Source: Ehretia macrophylla
Taxonomy: Eukaryota; Streptophyta; Magnoliopsida; Boraginales; Ehretiaceae
Direction: 5' to 3'
DNA length: 64,000 nucleotides
Assembly: GCA_037974665.1 (NCBI GenBank)
Contig: CM075782.1
Span: 45,667,851 to 45,731,850, forward strand
In this document: in pieces, positions 47,793 to 59,043 of the stretch
Layout: every line of letters begins with the position of its first letter
Numbering within the stretch: position 1 is the first letter of the stretch
The notes under the pieces: model-generated
Told to the model about the DNA's origin: nothing
The model's database searches: none
What the model saw: the letters and a program-made list of their open reading frames with translations, nothing else
Position numbers and translations under genes: made by a program

Positions 47793-48759
47793 TGTGTATG
47801 GTGCATACAGTAGTTATGGAAGCAACTATACCCAGCCTCAGGTACCAGCCTCCGTGCCTCAGAGTGCTGCTTATGCTGTTTATCCTCGGACCTATCCAGC
47901 CCAGGTAACTTATGATCTATCGAATATCCATTTGTCTCGTTCTATTTTGGATACATTTGCTGTGGGATAAATGCTTGCAGAGAATTTTATTTTTATTTTT
48001 GTGTTGGTCATCCATAGATAAATTGCATGATATCCAACTATGTTAAGATATATTTGATGTGTATTCACTTGTTTTTGGCCATATTCCTGAACTTTCCTAT
48101 ATGAACAAATTGTTGGTCCTATCAAGTGATAGAAAAGGGAAAGATTAAAGACTTCTGAGTCATTGCTCGACGTAGTTATCTTCTCACTGACAGTAGATAG
48201 TAGTAGCAGCCCTCAACCTCCCATACAGCTGTCCCAACCATGAACCTTTTCCTTTGTCCTGCTCTTTTACTTTTTCCCCCCTTCCTTTGAACTTCCTATG
48301 TACGTATGTTAAGTCATTTTGAGCATATTTCTTTGTTGTTGCATTCCTCGATTACTGCTCATGGATATAGTCTGCCTTTTCTCTCCACCCCCCCCCCCTT
48401 CCTTCCCCCCCAGCTAAAATCCATCTTATATTGACTATAGCCTAAACAAGGTTGCGTCTTGTCTAGTCTAGAGGCGACTTTTTGAGATAGAAAGTGTTTT
48501 TGAAACAGTGTTCTTGTTCTGTTTCGCCATCTTTGGTTCTGAGTGTGTCTTCGGGTGTGAGCGTGTGATCTCAAACCAAACCAAGCTTTACTTCACCAAG
48601 TGGTATCAGGTATATGGATTTGTTCATCTTGACGTATTAAATCTTGTTTCATCATATTATCAACAGGCTCTTGCCCAGCAAAGTTACACACCCGTAGCTT
48701 CAGCAGCAACGCTGACTCCAGCACAGCCAGCTGTGGCAGTTGCCCTTCAACATGTTATG
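47793..48759 (+). pseudogene. Two exon-like pieces of an unidentified Q/P/A/Y-rich protein
   Basis: Piece 1 (about 47793-47904) reads [18 protein letters not shown] then [20 protein letters not shown], begins after an AG and ends CAG|GTAACTT. Piece 2 (48667-48759) follows TATCAACAG and reads ALAQQSYTPVASAATLTPAQ then PAVAVALQHVM, ending at a GTAGTT donor. Phase and composition agree, so they look like consecutive exons of a low-complexity C-terminal region, as found in plant RNA-binding and zinc-finger proteins. I do not recognise the protein and see no preceding or following exons, so it is probably a gene fragment. No function is proposed. Confidence 0.5.
48380..48413. repeat. C-rich tract between the two exon-like pieces
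   Basis: Two C runs (11 and 8 bases) are separated by TTCCTT. On the other strand this is a purine tract that could form unusual structures. It ends in CAG but is not used as a splice site in my reading. Confidence 0.5.
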
Positions 48760-50285
48760 GTAGTTACTATTAAGCTTGTCAGATCATTCATGATCAATTT
48801 TGCCGCATGTTGTTATGACTCGAGCGGTACCAACGAGTTCTTTTCACTGCCGTGACAAATTTGACAAGCCGTCAGGATTGTCAGTGTACTTTTTTTTTTG
48901 AAAAATGATTGTCAGTGTAGCAAAATGTGATTTTATTCGCAAGCATATCGAAGTACATGCCTATGTATTTGGTTGTTCAACTTCTCTAGATTTTAGTACA
49001 CAAATCTAATTTTGAAGATGATGCATGATTCAATGCTACTTTGGTCGGCCTATCTGATTTAGGGAATTTTTTTAAAAAACATTTGTCGTTTTTATGTGGG
49101 GTTCACACACTAGACAATCGGACAACCTGGTAGACGTTTTTTTGATGGACGCTGATTGAGATTCTGAAACTTTCAAATATACTATGACTGCCTCCATTTG
49201 TATCAATCTGTGGTAGATTATTGTCTTTACCGTGGAGAAGGAAGATGATTGTAAAAGATGGTGTTGTGTCATTTGCTTACACAGGATTTTGTTTGCAAAG
49301 GATAATGACAAAAATTGCTCCATTTTAATGGGTTAACGTAGTGGTGGAGCAATCCAGGCGTAAGTAAAAGATTTGTTCACATTTCAGGTTCGAATAAGTC
49401 AGGAAGTTAATATGTTTAGGGGCAAGTCTTGATAAATTTTATCCCTGATTAACCTAGTATATGCCATTCTCCGGATGGAGTCATGAGTACCGGGTGTGGC
49501 ATGACTTTTCAAGAGGAGTTTCATGTCGTAAGAAAACAAGAAGAAATTGTTCCGTCTCTAAGCTAGAAGCCTGCCCAAATTTTACACGAGACAATTACTG
49601 CTGCTATGTTGGACAGAAATTATCTATTTCATTGATCTTAAGGCGTTCATATCTCTAATAGCTCTATTCCAAATTGAATATACAAAATTTGATGTTTATT
49701 TTGATAAAATAGACATTTTAAGTCATATTTCAATTGACTTAGATGATATGTACAACTATAAATATTTCATATAATAGTATTTTCATAAATTTATCTTTTC
49801 TCTTGGTCATTTATATACTTTTCATCGACATTCTAAAGTATACACAAATAAGATCATATGCCATTGACATGTATGAAACAATATGCTCGAAGAGCTAATC
49901 TTTTCCAATGCTAGTGATTGCCTTAAATTTAGTTTCAGTATTATTTTCAAAAATGATGTTTTTAAATCCATAATGGACTCAAAAGTTCAAATCTATACTA
50001 GCTATCAATTAAATAAATTATTGAGAAGATTTCAAAATGCCCAGCAAAACGAAATAGTCGTCTAACGCATGGGGTCTACACGCTTTCATAATCGTTTTGT
50101 TCAAATGGATGTTTTCAAGAATTTTTCACAAGTTATACAAGACATTCAATTTGGTGTAAGTGAAGTAATATGTGGTAGAATATACACTTGTCCCATATTG
50201 AAAAATTAAAAACTCTAAACCACCTTATATCAATTGGTTTTAAGATGAGAATTCATAATTCTTAGCATGATATTAAAGCTAGGTC
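48760..50285. other. Intergenic DNA, no gene seen
   Basis: AT-rich sequence. At about 50150-50270 lies a phrase (AGAATATACACTTGTCCCAT, AAAATTAAAAACTC) that recurs at 50535-50600 and has the look of an LTR start. Confidence 0.5.
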
Positions 50286-50297
50286 CATGGTCTAGTT

Positions 50298-50525
50298 ATA
50301 TTCATCTTCCACGTGTGTCCTACATGTCTTTTTTCACGTTTGACCCTTCTCAATTATATCACACGTGTGTTCAATCTTCTTTCACATGCGTTCCACGTGC
50401 ATGTGTCTCCGTCTATCACGTGTTCAATCTTCTTCCACGTGTGTTCCACATGCATGTGTATCCATCCATCACGTGTGTTTAATTTTTCACGTGTAACCCC
50501 TCTTAAATTAGGTTACACGTGAGGA
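50298..50525. promoter_or_regulatory. Cluster of eight CACGTG (G-box) hexamers
   Basis: CACGTG occurs eight times in about 220 bp, within the phrases CCACGTGTGTCC, CACACGTGTG, CCACGTGCATG, ATCACGTGTTC, CCACGTGTGTTCC, ATCACGTGTGTTT, TTCACGTGTAAC and TACACGTGAGG. CACGTG is the core site for bHLH (PIF) and bZIP (ABF/HY5) factors. The sequence between sites is itself loosely repeated (TCAATCTTCTTnCACGTG), so it may have grown by duplication. No gene start is adjacent (the nearest is 51674, plus). A regulatory role is only a possibility. Confidence 0.5.
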
Positions 50526-50599
50526 GAGTGTTAAAATATACATTTGTCGTACATCAGTTAGAATATATATTTGTCCCACATTAAAAATTAAAAACTGGA

Positions 50600-51673
50600 A
50601 GATCACTTTTTAAGATTCTAGATTTCTCTTCCTTATACCAATTAGTTTTAAGATGGCCTAGGATTCTTGACAGCATGAAGCAAATTCTTTGTTTGATATG
50701 CATGAAAATTAGAACATGAAGGCAAAATAATCTAGATTTTTCCTCATTTTCTTTATCTGGAATGTCTTCTTTATACTCTTTGCTTGACTAGATAAAATGG
50801 GCAATTGAAATGCGATAATTTTGACTTTCACCACGATTTTGATCTCTTTTATACCAAATAAATAAATTGTGAGCTATTTGAAATTGACAAAATTAATTTT
50901 ACTTATCTAACTTACGCATGTATCTTTCACAAATTACAATTTACCATCTAAATAGAATCTAATAGAGCCTTTCGTGATCATAGTTAAGCAACATTTAGTG
51001 GAGGGGTGCAAAAGAAGGAAAAGACATAAAATAGGCCCAATATTAATAATACCTTCTGGAAGGACACCCATTTTAATACTTACTCTTTTTAAGAAAAAAT
51101 AAAATGAAATAGAGGGCGAAGTTCCGATTCGAATTTAAAATTTGACCAAACTCTTGGGTTGTTCCATTTCATAAGTATGGATATTGGCCTTTAGAAATTG
51201 TGTAATGATCCACACTTAACTATTTCTCTATCAACGTATTGAATTTAGTCAACCGACTTAAAATACTCAAACTTGTATTGAAAGTAACCTTGAATCCAAA
51301 TCATTACAAACTAAAATACTAACTCATACAAAACTAATATAGGACAAGATGTCAAAAATGGGCTCAAATGGCTAAACGTGTTATTGTCAATAAAATTACT
51401 TGCACTCTTTTAATATTCTCTTTAGGACTGGTCCAATACTTTTAGCTTTTATTCTCAAAAGGACTTAAAACCACACCCCTATACTCTAAAATAATTCAAA
51501 TTTGACGCTTCAAAATTCATCATGTTATGTCATGACACCAAACATTTCTCTAATTTGACCCTCTCCAATCAAATTCTTCCTTCAACCCCCTGAAGAAAAA
51601 GCAAATAATTAGAAGGAACATATTTTTTTTTGGTCGAAGAAGGAAAAGATTGAGAGATCATTGATTGGTTAAG
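50600..51673. other. Upstream flank of the DUF946 gene
   Basis: AT-rich DNA without coding features. The presumed promoter of the gene at 51674 lies here, but I do not see a convincing TATA box. Confidence 0.5.
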
Positions 51674-52018
51674 ATGTTGGATGCTTGTAAATGCCTCTAC
51701 TGGAACCGGGTCACCCATTTCTTGCAACCCAAATCTGAAACCGAAACCTTCTCTCTTCCAGCTCCTCTTCCTCAATGGCTTCAAGGTATCTTCAAATTTT
51801 CATTTTTTTTTGTTAATAAAATGAAAGGTGCAATTTGATCTTTTCCTTTGTATTTTTACACTTTTGGGCGTTAATTCGATCACATTTTGGAATCTCATAT
51901 TTTTTTTTCTTCATGAAATCGAGAAAAGAAAAGATAGGTTTTTTTTTTGTAATTTATTGATTTATATGTAGAATTTAAATTATGATCTTGAATTCATTAC
52001 AAGGAAAGATGGCTCAAT

Positions 52019-53965
52019 CTATCTTTTTGGGTACCTTAAGTTGCACGTTAGACCGTTGTTATGTCCAAACTACTAACAGAGAAGGAAATCACAGCAAAGT
52101 GGAGCTTTCATTCAATTGAAAAGAAATTACAAGAAGAAATTAAAGAAAATAAAGATGCAAATATTTCTTCTATGCCTCTGCCTACTCTCCACTATGTTTT
52201 GACTATCCTTGGAGCAAGAATAATTTGTGGCTGAATTGCTGGCATATCTGGACCTGGCGGCGACATCACATTTTGATTTGGCGAACCTTGATACCCAACT
52301 GCTTTCTTGAGTAAAGAAACATGAAAGACTGGATACAGCTTAGCAGTATCTGGTAATTGTAGCCGATAAGCCCCTGGACCAATTTGAGCAGTCACCAAGA
52401 ATGGTCCAAAGAATTTCCTTGTTAACTACTGATTCGTATGCCCTCTGATTGAAACTTGTTTGTAAGGCTGCAAGCGCACCAACACCCAATCCCTAACCTC
52501 AAAAGATTTTTCAGTTTGATGTTTATCACTTTGCTCTTTCATTCGTTGTTATGCTTGCTGAAGATTGTCTTTTAACTTAGCCAAGATTGCATCTCGCTGC
52601 TGCAGCTCCTGATCAAGGATTGCATTAGTTGCAGAGAATGGAGTGTAGCTGAGCAATGTAGGAGGAGGTCGTAGTCCATAGACTGCCTCGAAGGGAGTCA
52701 TACCAGCAGAAGAGTGATAGCAAGTGTTATACCAAAATTCGGCCCATGGCAAATATTTAGACCATGACTTAGGAGAATCCATAACAAAGCATCTGAGATA
52801 CGTTTCTAGAGTGCGATTTAACCATTCCGTTTGACCATCCGTTTGAGGGTGGTATGCGCTACTCATTTTCAACGCCGTGCCCTGCATCTTAAAGAGTTCC
52901 CTCCAAAACCCACTTATAAACAATTTACCACGGTCAGTGACAATGGATTTGGGAATACCGTGCAATCGGACAACTTCTTTTGTGAACACTGCTGCTATTT
53001 TCGAACTCATAGTGTAACTTGGGAGAGAAATGAAGTGAGCTACCTTTGAAAGTCTATCCATGACCACTAAAATTTCTGTGAATCCGTTGGAGGGCAGTAA
53101 TCCCTGGATGAAATCCATCGACAAGTCTTCCTATATTTGAGATGGTATGGGGAGTGGTTGAATTAGACCCCCTGGGTGTGTATTCACCGTTTTAGCTTGT
53201 TGGCAGGTGAGGCATTAACGTACATATTTGTGCACGTCCTTGCGCATAGCCGGCCAATAGCAATTTGCAGCTAAACGCATGTAAGTGCGTAGAACTCCAG
53301 CATGCCCTCCCAACTGAGTATCATGAAACTCTTGCAACAATAAATGACGCAAGGCCTCAGGTATGACCATTTTATGATTGAAGAAAAGAATTACATCCTG
53401 AAAGTGATAGCCTGGCCTCATTTATTTTTGTTGATGCCACTGTTGAATAATGGTGGCCAAGGCTGGATCATTCGCTGTAGCTTCATGCAACTACTCCACA
53501 AATGGCAACTGTAAGGTTGTAAGTGCTGCGAAAGAGCTAGTAAATGGTACCCGGGAAAGAGCATCAGCTGCTACATTTTCTGTTATTTGGTACTGTAATA
53601 ATTTAATAACGTACAAGTTTGAGAAAACATAAGGGAATTTTTGCTAATGACATTATTTCTTCTTTTGGGTAGCTTAAGTTGCACTTTAGACTCGAGCATC
53701 GTAATAATTTAATAACGTGCTACTTCGGCAAAATATATGGAAATTTCTGCCAATGGTGTCAGTTTGTTTTGGTTAGTTTAAGTTGTAGGTTAGACCCAAC
53801 TATCATGGTATTGTAATAATTTAATAACGTACAACTTTGGCAATATAAAAGAAATTTCTGCTACTGACATCATTTGTTTTTTAGGCAGCTTATTGTGAAT
53901 TTAATGACATAATTTCTTTTTGGCTTGTATCTGCTAATGACATCATTTCTTTTTGGGTAGCTTAC
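52019..53965. repeat. Intronic tandem repeat of about 130 bp, split by a gypsy fragment
   Basis: The unit GGGTAGCTTAAGTTGCACTT, AGACnCnAnCATCGTAATAA, TTTAATAACGTACAACTTTG, GAAATTTCTGCTAATGACAT, CATTTCTTT occurs about three times between 53590 and 53965. Part of one unit lies at 52019-52057. The gypsy piece sits between the two parts, where the phrases GTTAGACC and TAATAATTTAATAACG should join. Confidence 0.5.
52058..53595 (-). mobile_element. Ty3/gypsy fragment (3' part of pol), broken
   Basis: On the minus strand: integrase zinc-binding region (HDTQLGGHAGVLRTYMRL ... CYWPAMRKDV), integrase core (DRLSKVAHFISLPS, VTDRGKLF, AYHPQTDGQTEWLNRTLE) and the region after integrase (YRLQLPDTAKLYPVFHVSLL). 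This order and the HPVFHVSLLK motif point to the chromovirus group. Gag, protease, reverse transcriptase and a paired LTR are missing. It carries several breaks and is an old truncated fossil within an intron. Confidence 0.5.
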
Positions 53966-55146
53966 TGTTCTGTGTTGGTAATAGCCGAAGGATTTTTGTC
54001 GTTATGAGGGTTCACGGTATCTAATGTGCAATTTCTGCAAAATATAGGGATACTTTTGCCCTTTACGACCTTTTCTTTAATTGTCTTTCTTGGTATTAAT
54101 TTGTATTGCCATTAACCAGCTAATCATTCATGAATGCAGCTTTATTTCATTGTTTTGCTTAAGTTAGCGTTTTAATCAATGAATGTACTCCTAAATTGTG
54201 ATTATGAATTTAAATCGTTCTGCCGGGAGAATAGCTAATCAGATCCTCTTGATGCCTTTGCTATGTGTTACTATAGCAGCATAAGTATTGAATCTTAATG
54301 CAGGAGGATAGCTTAATGCCCCCAACCCCGCCCCCAGATATGGATGTTTTGTTTATCAAAAGTTGATCAATTTTGCTTGTCACTAAAAAATATTCTAAAT
54401 CTTTTCTTGGTTGTTTATGTGATTTTGTTTAATCTCATAGAACAAGAATAAAAGTTTATCTTTGCTGCTTGTGAAGTAAGACTGTCCCAATTTGCAGTTA
54501 TCTTGACCTGTTGACATCAGGATTTGGTTTATTAAAGTTTCGAGTCCTCTGATCCTTTTTTAGTTTCCTATTTATATGTAATTTTTAGGCTTGGGATTTG
54601 CTAGTGGAGTGATTAAATTAGGAGAATTACAAGTTCGACAAGTCACCAAGTTTGAGTTCATTTGGGGATGTAATTTATCATGGGACAGGAAACGGGGTGT
54701 CAGCTTCTATAAGCCAAACGAAGTACCTGAAGAATTTTTTAGCCTTGGTCACTACTGCTAATCTAATGAAAAGCCATTACGAGGGTTTGTTCTTGTAGCT
54801 CGAGAAGTAGATAAAACTGAAAATTCTGGCATTGGCAACCTTGATGATTTACCTGCATTGAGGAGTCCCTTGGATTACACACTAGTTTGGTGTTCAGAAG
54901 AAGGAACTAAGGAAAACTTTGATGGATGTGGCTACTTCTGGTTACCTCAACCACCTGATGGCTATAAAGCCCTGGGCTTCATCGTGACTAGCAACCCACA
55001 GAGGCCTAAGTTGGAGGAAATTAGATGTGTCCGAACTGATCTAACTAATCGTTGTGAAACACACTGCTTAATACTTAACACCAGCTCTAGATTTTCACAA
55101 GTACCATTTGGAGTCTGGAGTACAAGACCGCGCCATAGGGGGATGC

Positions 55147-55275
55147 TAGGCAAAGGTGTCTCTGCAGGTACCTTTTTTCTGCTGTAGCGATGGCACCCCT
55201 GGGGAAGAGTTGAATATCGCATGCTTGAAGAACTTATGGTAGGCAAAGGTGTCTCTGCAGGTACCTTTTCTCTAC
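55147..55275 (+). repeat. 30-bp direct duplication inside DUF946 exon 2
   Basis: TAGGCAAAGGTGTCTCTGCA followed by GGTACCTTTT occurs at 55148 and again at 55242. In relatives the second site would go straight from the LKNL motif to LHAMPNLD, so the second copy is an insertion copied from 94 bp upstream. Confidence 0.5.
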
Positions 55276-56216
55276 ATGCAATGCCCAATCTTGATCAAAT
55301 TCATGCACTCGTCAGGCATTATGGTCCTACTGTCTTCTTCCATCCCAATGAGAGCTATTTCCCGTCTTCTGTTTGTTGGTTCTTTGAAAATGGAGCGCTA
55401 TTGTATGGACGGGGAGAACCATTAGGTGTGGGCATAGATACTGAGGGCTCCAACTTGCCCTGTGTTGGGAGGAATGATAGTGAGTATTGGTTAGATTTGC
55501 CAAACGATGGTCGAAGGGAGAGAATAAAACGTGGAAACTTAGACAGTGCAAAACTATACGTTCATGTAAAACCGGCTTCTGGTGGGACTTTTACTGATAT
55601 TGCAATGTGGGTCTTTTGCCCCTTCAATGGACCTGCCACTCTGAGAATAAGGATGATGAATTTTTCTCTTAGCAAGGTCGATCAGCATGTGGGTGACTGG
55701 GAGCATTTCACTCTTCGGATAAGCAATTTTATAGGAGAGCTTTGGAGTATATATTTTTCACAGCACAGTGGTGGTCTCTAGGTGGAAATTTTTGATTTGG
55801 AGTTTATCGAGGGGAATAAAGCTATAGTTTATTCATCAAAAGGTGGCCATGCTAGCTTCCCTCATCCTAGTACCTATCTACAGGGTTCATCAAAACTTGG
55901 GATTGGAATACAAAATGATGCTACCCGCAGTAGTTATTATGTGGATTCAAGTATTCGCTATGAAATTGTAGCAGCAGAGTATCTTGGAGATGAAGTAGTC
56001 ATCGAGCCATGCTGGTTACAGTTTATGAGAGAATAGGGTCCAACTATCGTATATGATTCCGAAAATGAGTTGAAAAGAATCATCCACTGTTTGCCTCTGT
56101 CTGTTCGATATTCTGTACAAGGCATATGCGGGAAGTTGCCTAATGAGTTATATGGAGAGGAAGGTCCTAGTGGACCGAAGGAGAAGAACAACTGGGTTGG
56201 GGACGAAAGATGGTAG

Positions 56217-57090
56217 ATCAATTCAGAATTCACTTTCTCCATTGATCAATTGATCTACTTGCGTGGCTGCATCTCTATGACACGATCCGAATATCAAAAC
56301 CATTGGCTCGAAACTTGTTGCAAATGTTTATACCTTCCATTCTTACTTGAAGAAGTGTAAAACAAATCAATTAGATGTTGATTACTTTGTTGTGGAGGAA
56401 GATTAAATGAGGTGTAGATAGCAAAAGGAAGAGAATGTGTTCAAGAGTTCAGCTTCAAAATGTCCATAGACCCCACCATTTCACTCAAGTGCATAGTTTC
56501 GCGTGTTGGGATGGGACTCACAGATTTTGTCTGGGACATTAAATGCCCCAGACGTTGAAGCCAATTCTTGTGTTCAATGTAAATTGCCAAAGTTGTGAAA
56601 TTTGGATAGTAGATATCTTTCTGCAAAAGAAAATTTGATTGATAGTCTAGTGAGATTGTTGTAAAGACAGTAGTTAGAGAGACAATAAGGTATAATTTTA
56701 ACATCATATTTGTAAAAAATCATAGCCAACTTCACATAGCGGGATAAGTCTCGGCTGGGTTTGGTTTACATGTACTGCCTACCATTTGCTTGTCATATCA
56801 TTTCCTACGTGTATGATTCTTGGCTGCTCATATACTGTAGGTTGTTTGGTGATGTTAGCCCAACAGCTGCATAAGTTAAGCTGTAATGCTTTGAATACTA
56901 TTTTAATTTCTTTGCAGTTACTTTGCAACGCAAAAACTTTTTAAAGGAAGTTTTGGTGCATCGATAAAGTTGTCGCTGTGTGACTTGGAGGTATGGGTTT
57001 GAGTCGTGAAAATAGTTTCTTGCAGAATATAAGGTAAGACTGTATATAATAGATATTGACAGTGTCCTCAGGTGGGACAGAATCTGGAGA
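56217..57090. other. 3' flank of DUF946 gene, no gene seen
   Basis: Probable 3' UTR and spacer up to the truncated side of the Tat element. No LTR is recognisable here. Confidence 0.5.
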
Positions 57091-57099
57091 TCCAAGTTG

Positions 57100-58354
57100 T
57101 TCAGGAGAGAACCCGAACTGAGGAAGGAACACCCCCACCTACTTCCCGAGCTCGAAGAGAAGGTAGATTCCTGCTCAGAAGAGGGTCAGTTCGTAGGATC
57201 AATGCCCGACCTCCCCTTCTCCTTGTCTACTGTTGTTCCCTTCAGTTTGTATTTGCTATTTCTCACCATTCTTTCCTTCGTTTTTTGTAGATATGGCGGA
57301 TACGAGGAAGCTCGCGTATGCCCAGATGAAGAGGAGGAACGAGGCCAGTGGCGAAGTCTCGGCTCGGTCTGGCTTGGGGTCCTCCGTCCCTCAAGAGCAA
57401 AGGCAGCGACCCGAGGTCTCTTCCAAGGGGACATCGGCGTCTCCCCTTACCAAAAAATCGAGCTCGGGTGTGGCGATCCCTGAGCGTTCAGCATCCCAGC
57501 CCGATAATAGGAAACGGTCTGGGCCCGAGTACTCCGGGAAAGGCAAGGCCACGGAGGTGAGCCCTCCCAACAAGGACTTCGTGGAGGCAACCAAGATCGC
57601 CTGCGATCCCAAGCTGGCATCAGTTCTGGCGGAGCAGCTTTCGCTTGACCTGAGGACGGCCATAGTCACGGTAAGGCATATTCGACCATGTTGATATGGT
57701 TAAGTTTTTTGGCTCGGCTGATTGTTTTGTCGTCTTTTGTGCAGGCTGAGTCCCACATCCTTTCGGCACCTGGCATACTCGCCCGAGCCCAGGCTCACTG
57801 CGTCGAGCACGAGCAGCGATTCATCGACTCTCAAGCCGAGCTAGAGGCCCTGAGGGAGGATGTCGTCCAAAGGCGCAAAGGGGACAGAGATCGACCGGCT
57901 GAAGAGGGAGCTCGAGGCGGAGAAGTCCCGACGCGAGGCCGCGGCCAAGGATGTCGAGCGCTTCAAGAAGGATAAGCATGAGGCCGAGGCGAAGCTTAAG
58001 GATCTAGTAGATCAGGTCGGCCCTTAGGGGGAAAAAGCTGTGGAAGCCTTTAAGTCCAGCCAAGAGGCCGTAGACTGGTTGGCCACAGAGGGTGGGGCGA
58101 TGGCTAGGTACACCGAGTTAGAGTACTACTTCCGGGGCCAAATCGCAGCTCGGGAGAGAGCGAAGACCTTTTTCCCTGCCACCAAGAATGATTACATCAA
58201 AATCTTAGAGGCTCCACCGCAGGAGTTCTGGGAGATTCCTGAGCTTCTGGCCGACCTGACGTCCCAAGCTAAGGAGGTAATTGAATTTGTCCAGAAGGGC
58301 ATGGATCAGGTCGGGGACGAAGCCAAAGCTACCACCTCTACTGCTCCTAAGTAG
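57100..58354 (+). other. Antisense extra ORF of the Tat element (fossil)
   Basis: This lies on the strand opposite to gag-pol, between integrase and the missing 3' LTR. An ATG at 57293 starts MADTRKLAYAQMKRRNEASG, followed by a Ser/Pro/Lys-rich stretch, a charged region rich in Glu/Gln/Arg with coiled-coil character (HCVEHEQRFIDSQAELEAL, from about 57800), and a tail ending AKATTSTAPK near 58354. Host-type introns are likely (TTTTTTGTAG before 57291; TCACGGTAAGGC near 57670 to TGTGCAG near 57744). Such antisense ORFs are known from Tat-group elements; their function is unknown. This copy has breaks. Confidence 0.5.
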
Positions 58355-59043
58355 ATTTTGTACTCGCCTGGGTCGGGCTCCTTGTAATTGTACCTTTTCA
58401 CTTTTTAATGAAATGGATGTTTCTGTTTTATTTGCGATTCATTCGAGTTCGTACATGTGTATCTTTCTCTTTGCAAATTTCTTAAGTAAGTGGGGTCGGA
58501 CCAATATAATGGACCTTTCAAACTTAATTTAAATATAAAGAACCGAGCTGGACGCGATTAATGAATTATCATCCTAATCCGAGCTGGTTAATTGAGCAAC
58601 TATATAATTGTCGCCGACTTGGACTCGTCAGTCCGATTTAAAATTGGTCAAACTAAAGTTGACAAATGTTGAGTTCGAGTTTAGACCCAAACTAACGTCC
58701 CGACCTGAAGTCGGATTATACCGAGTTGGACCTTAATCCGAACTGGCAAAACTAATCAAATTATTATTGACTATACCTGAGCTGGAACCTTGTCCGAGCT
58801 GGTTTACTTGGATCATTAGCTCGTAATTAAGTGTGGCCACCGTGTTAATTCGAGTCGGGAATAGCTCAATAGTTGAGGTACTTGGGCCCAGGTCGGCATT
58901 GCACTAGTTTACGAAATACATTTGTATTAAAATTGTACATGAAGTACTTGGACTCGGGAGCCGATTACAAGCAATGCTTTGGCTCGGGGCCTTAGCAAGG
59001 ATTTCGGCTCGGGGCCGTTACAAGAGTTTTCGGCTCGGGGCCG
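58355..59043. repeat. Spacer of the Tat element with CTCGGGGCC repeats
   Basis: Between the antisense ORF and integrase. The phrases CGAGCTGG or CCGAGCTG recur many times, and near 58978-59048 TTnGGCTCGGGGCCnTTAnnA occurs three times at about 24-30 bp spacing. A polyadenylation-like AATGAA for the antisense ORF lies near 58407. Confidence 0.5.

Larger units (their letters stand above)
51786..54588 (+). other. Intron of the DUF946 gene, 2.8 kb
   Basis: Donor CAAG|GTATCTT and acceptor TTTTTAG|GC. It holds a degenerate tandem repeat and a Ty3/gypsy fragment on the minus strand; see the separate entries. Confidence 0.5.
51674..56216 (+). pseudogene. DUF946/Vps62-family gene, two exons, broken
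   Basis: Plant DUF946 proteins resemble yeast Vps62; their role is not established. Exon 1 (51674-51785) reads MLDACKCLYWNRVTHFL ... PAPLPQWLQ. Exon 2 starts at 54589 in matching phase (GLGFASGVIKLGELQV) and runs through [84 protein letters not shown] and EEGPSGPKEKNNWVGDERW to a TAG at 56214. Length fits a full-length protein of about 560 residues. Stops inside exon 2: TAA at 54759 (family has Gln), TAG at 55779 and TAG at 56034 (family has Trp at both). A T-run near 55170 shifts the frame, and a 30-bp duplication follows. Nearly every family motif survives, so inactivation is fairly recent. Confidence 0.5.

Noticed and set aside
54858-55187. Independent gene starting at 54858
   Set aside because: It is an internal part of DUF946 exon 2 that begins after the nonsense codon; the frame continues upstream through conserved family motifs.
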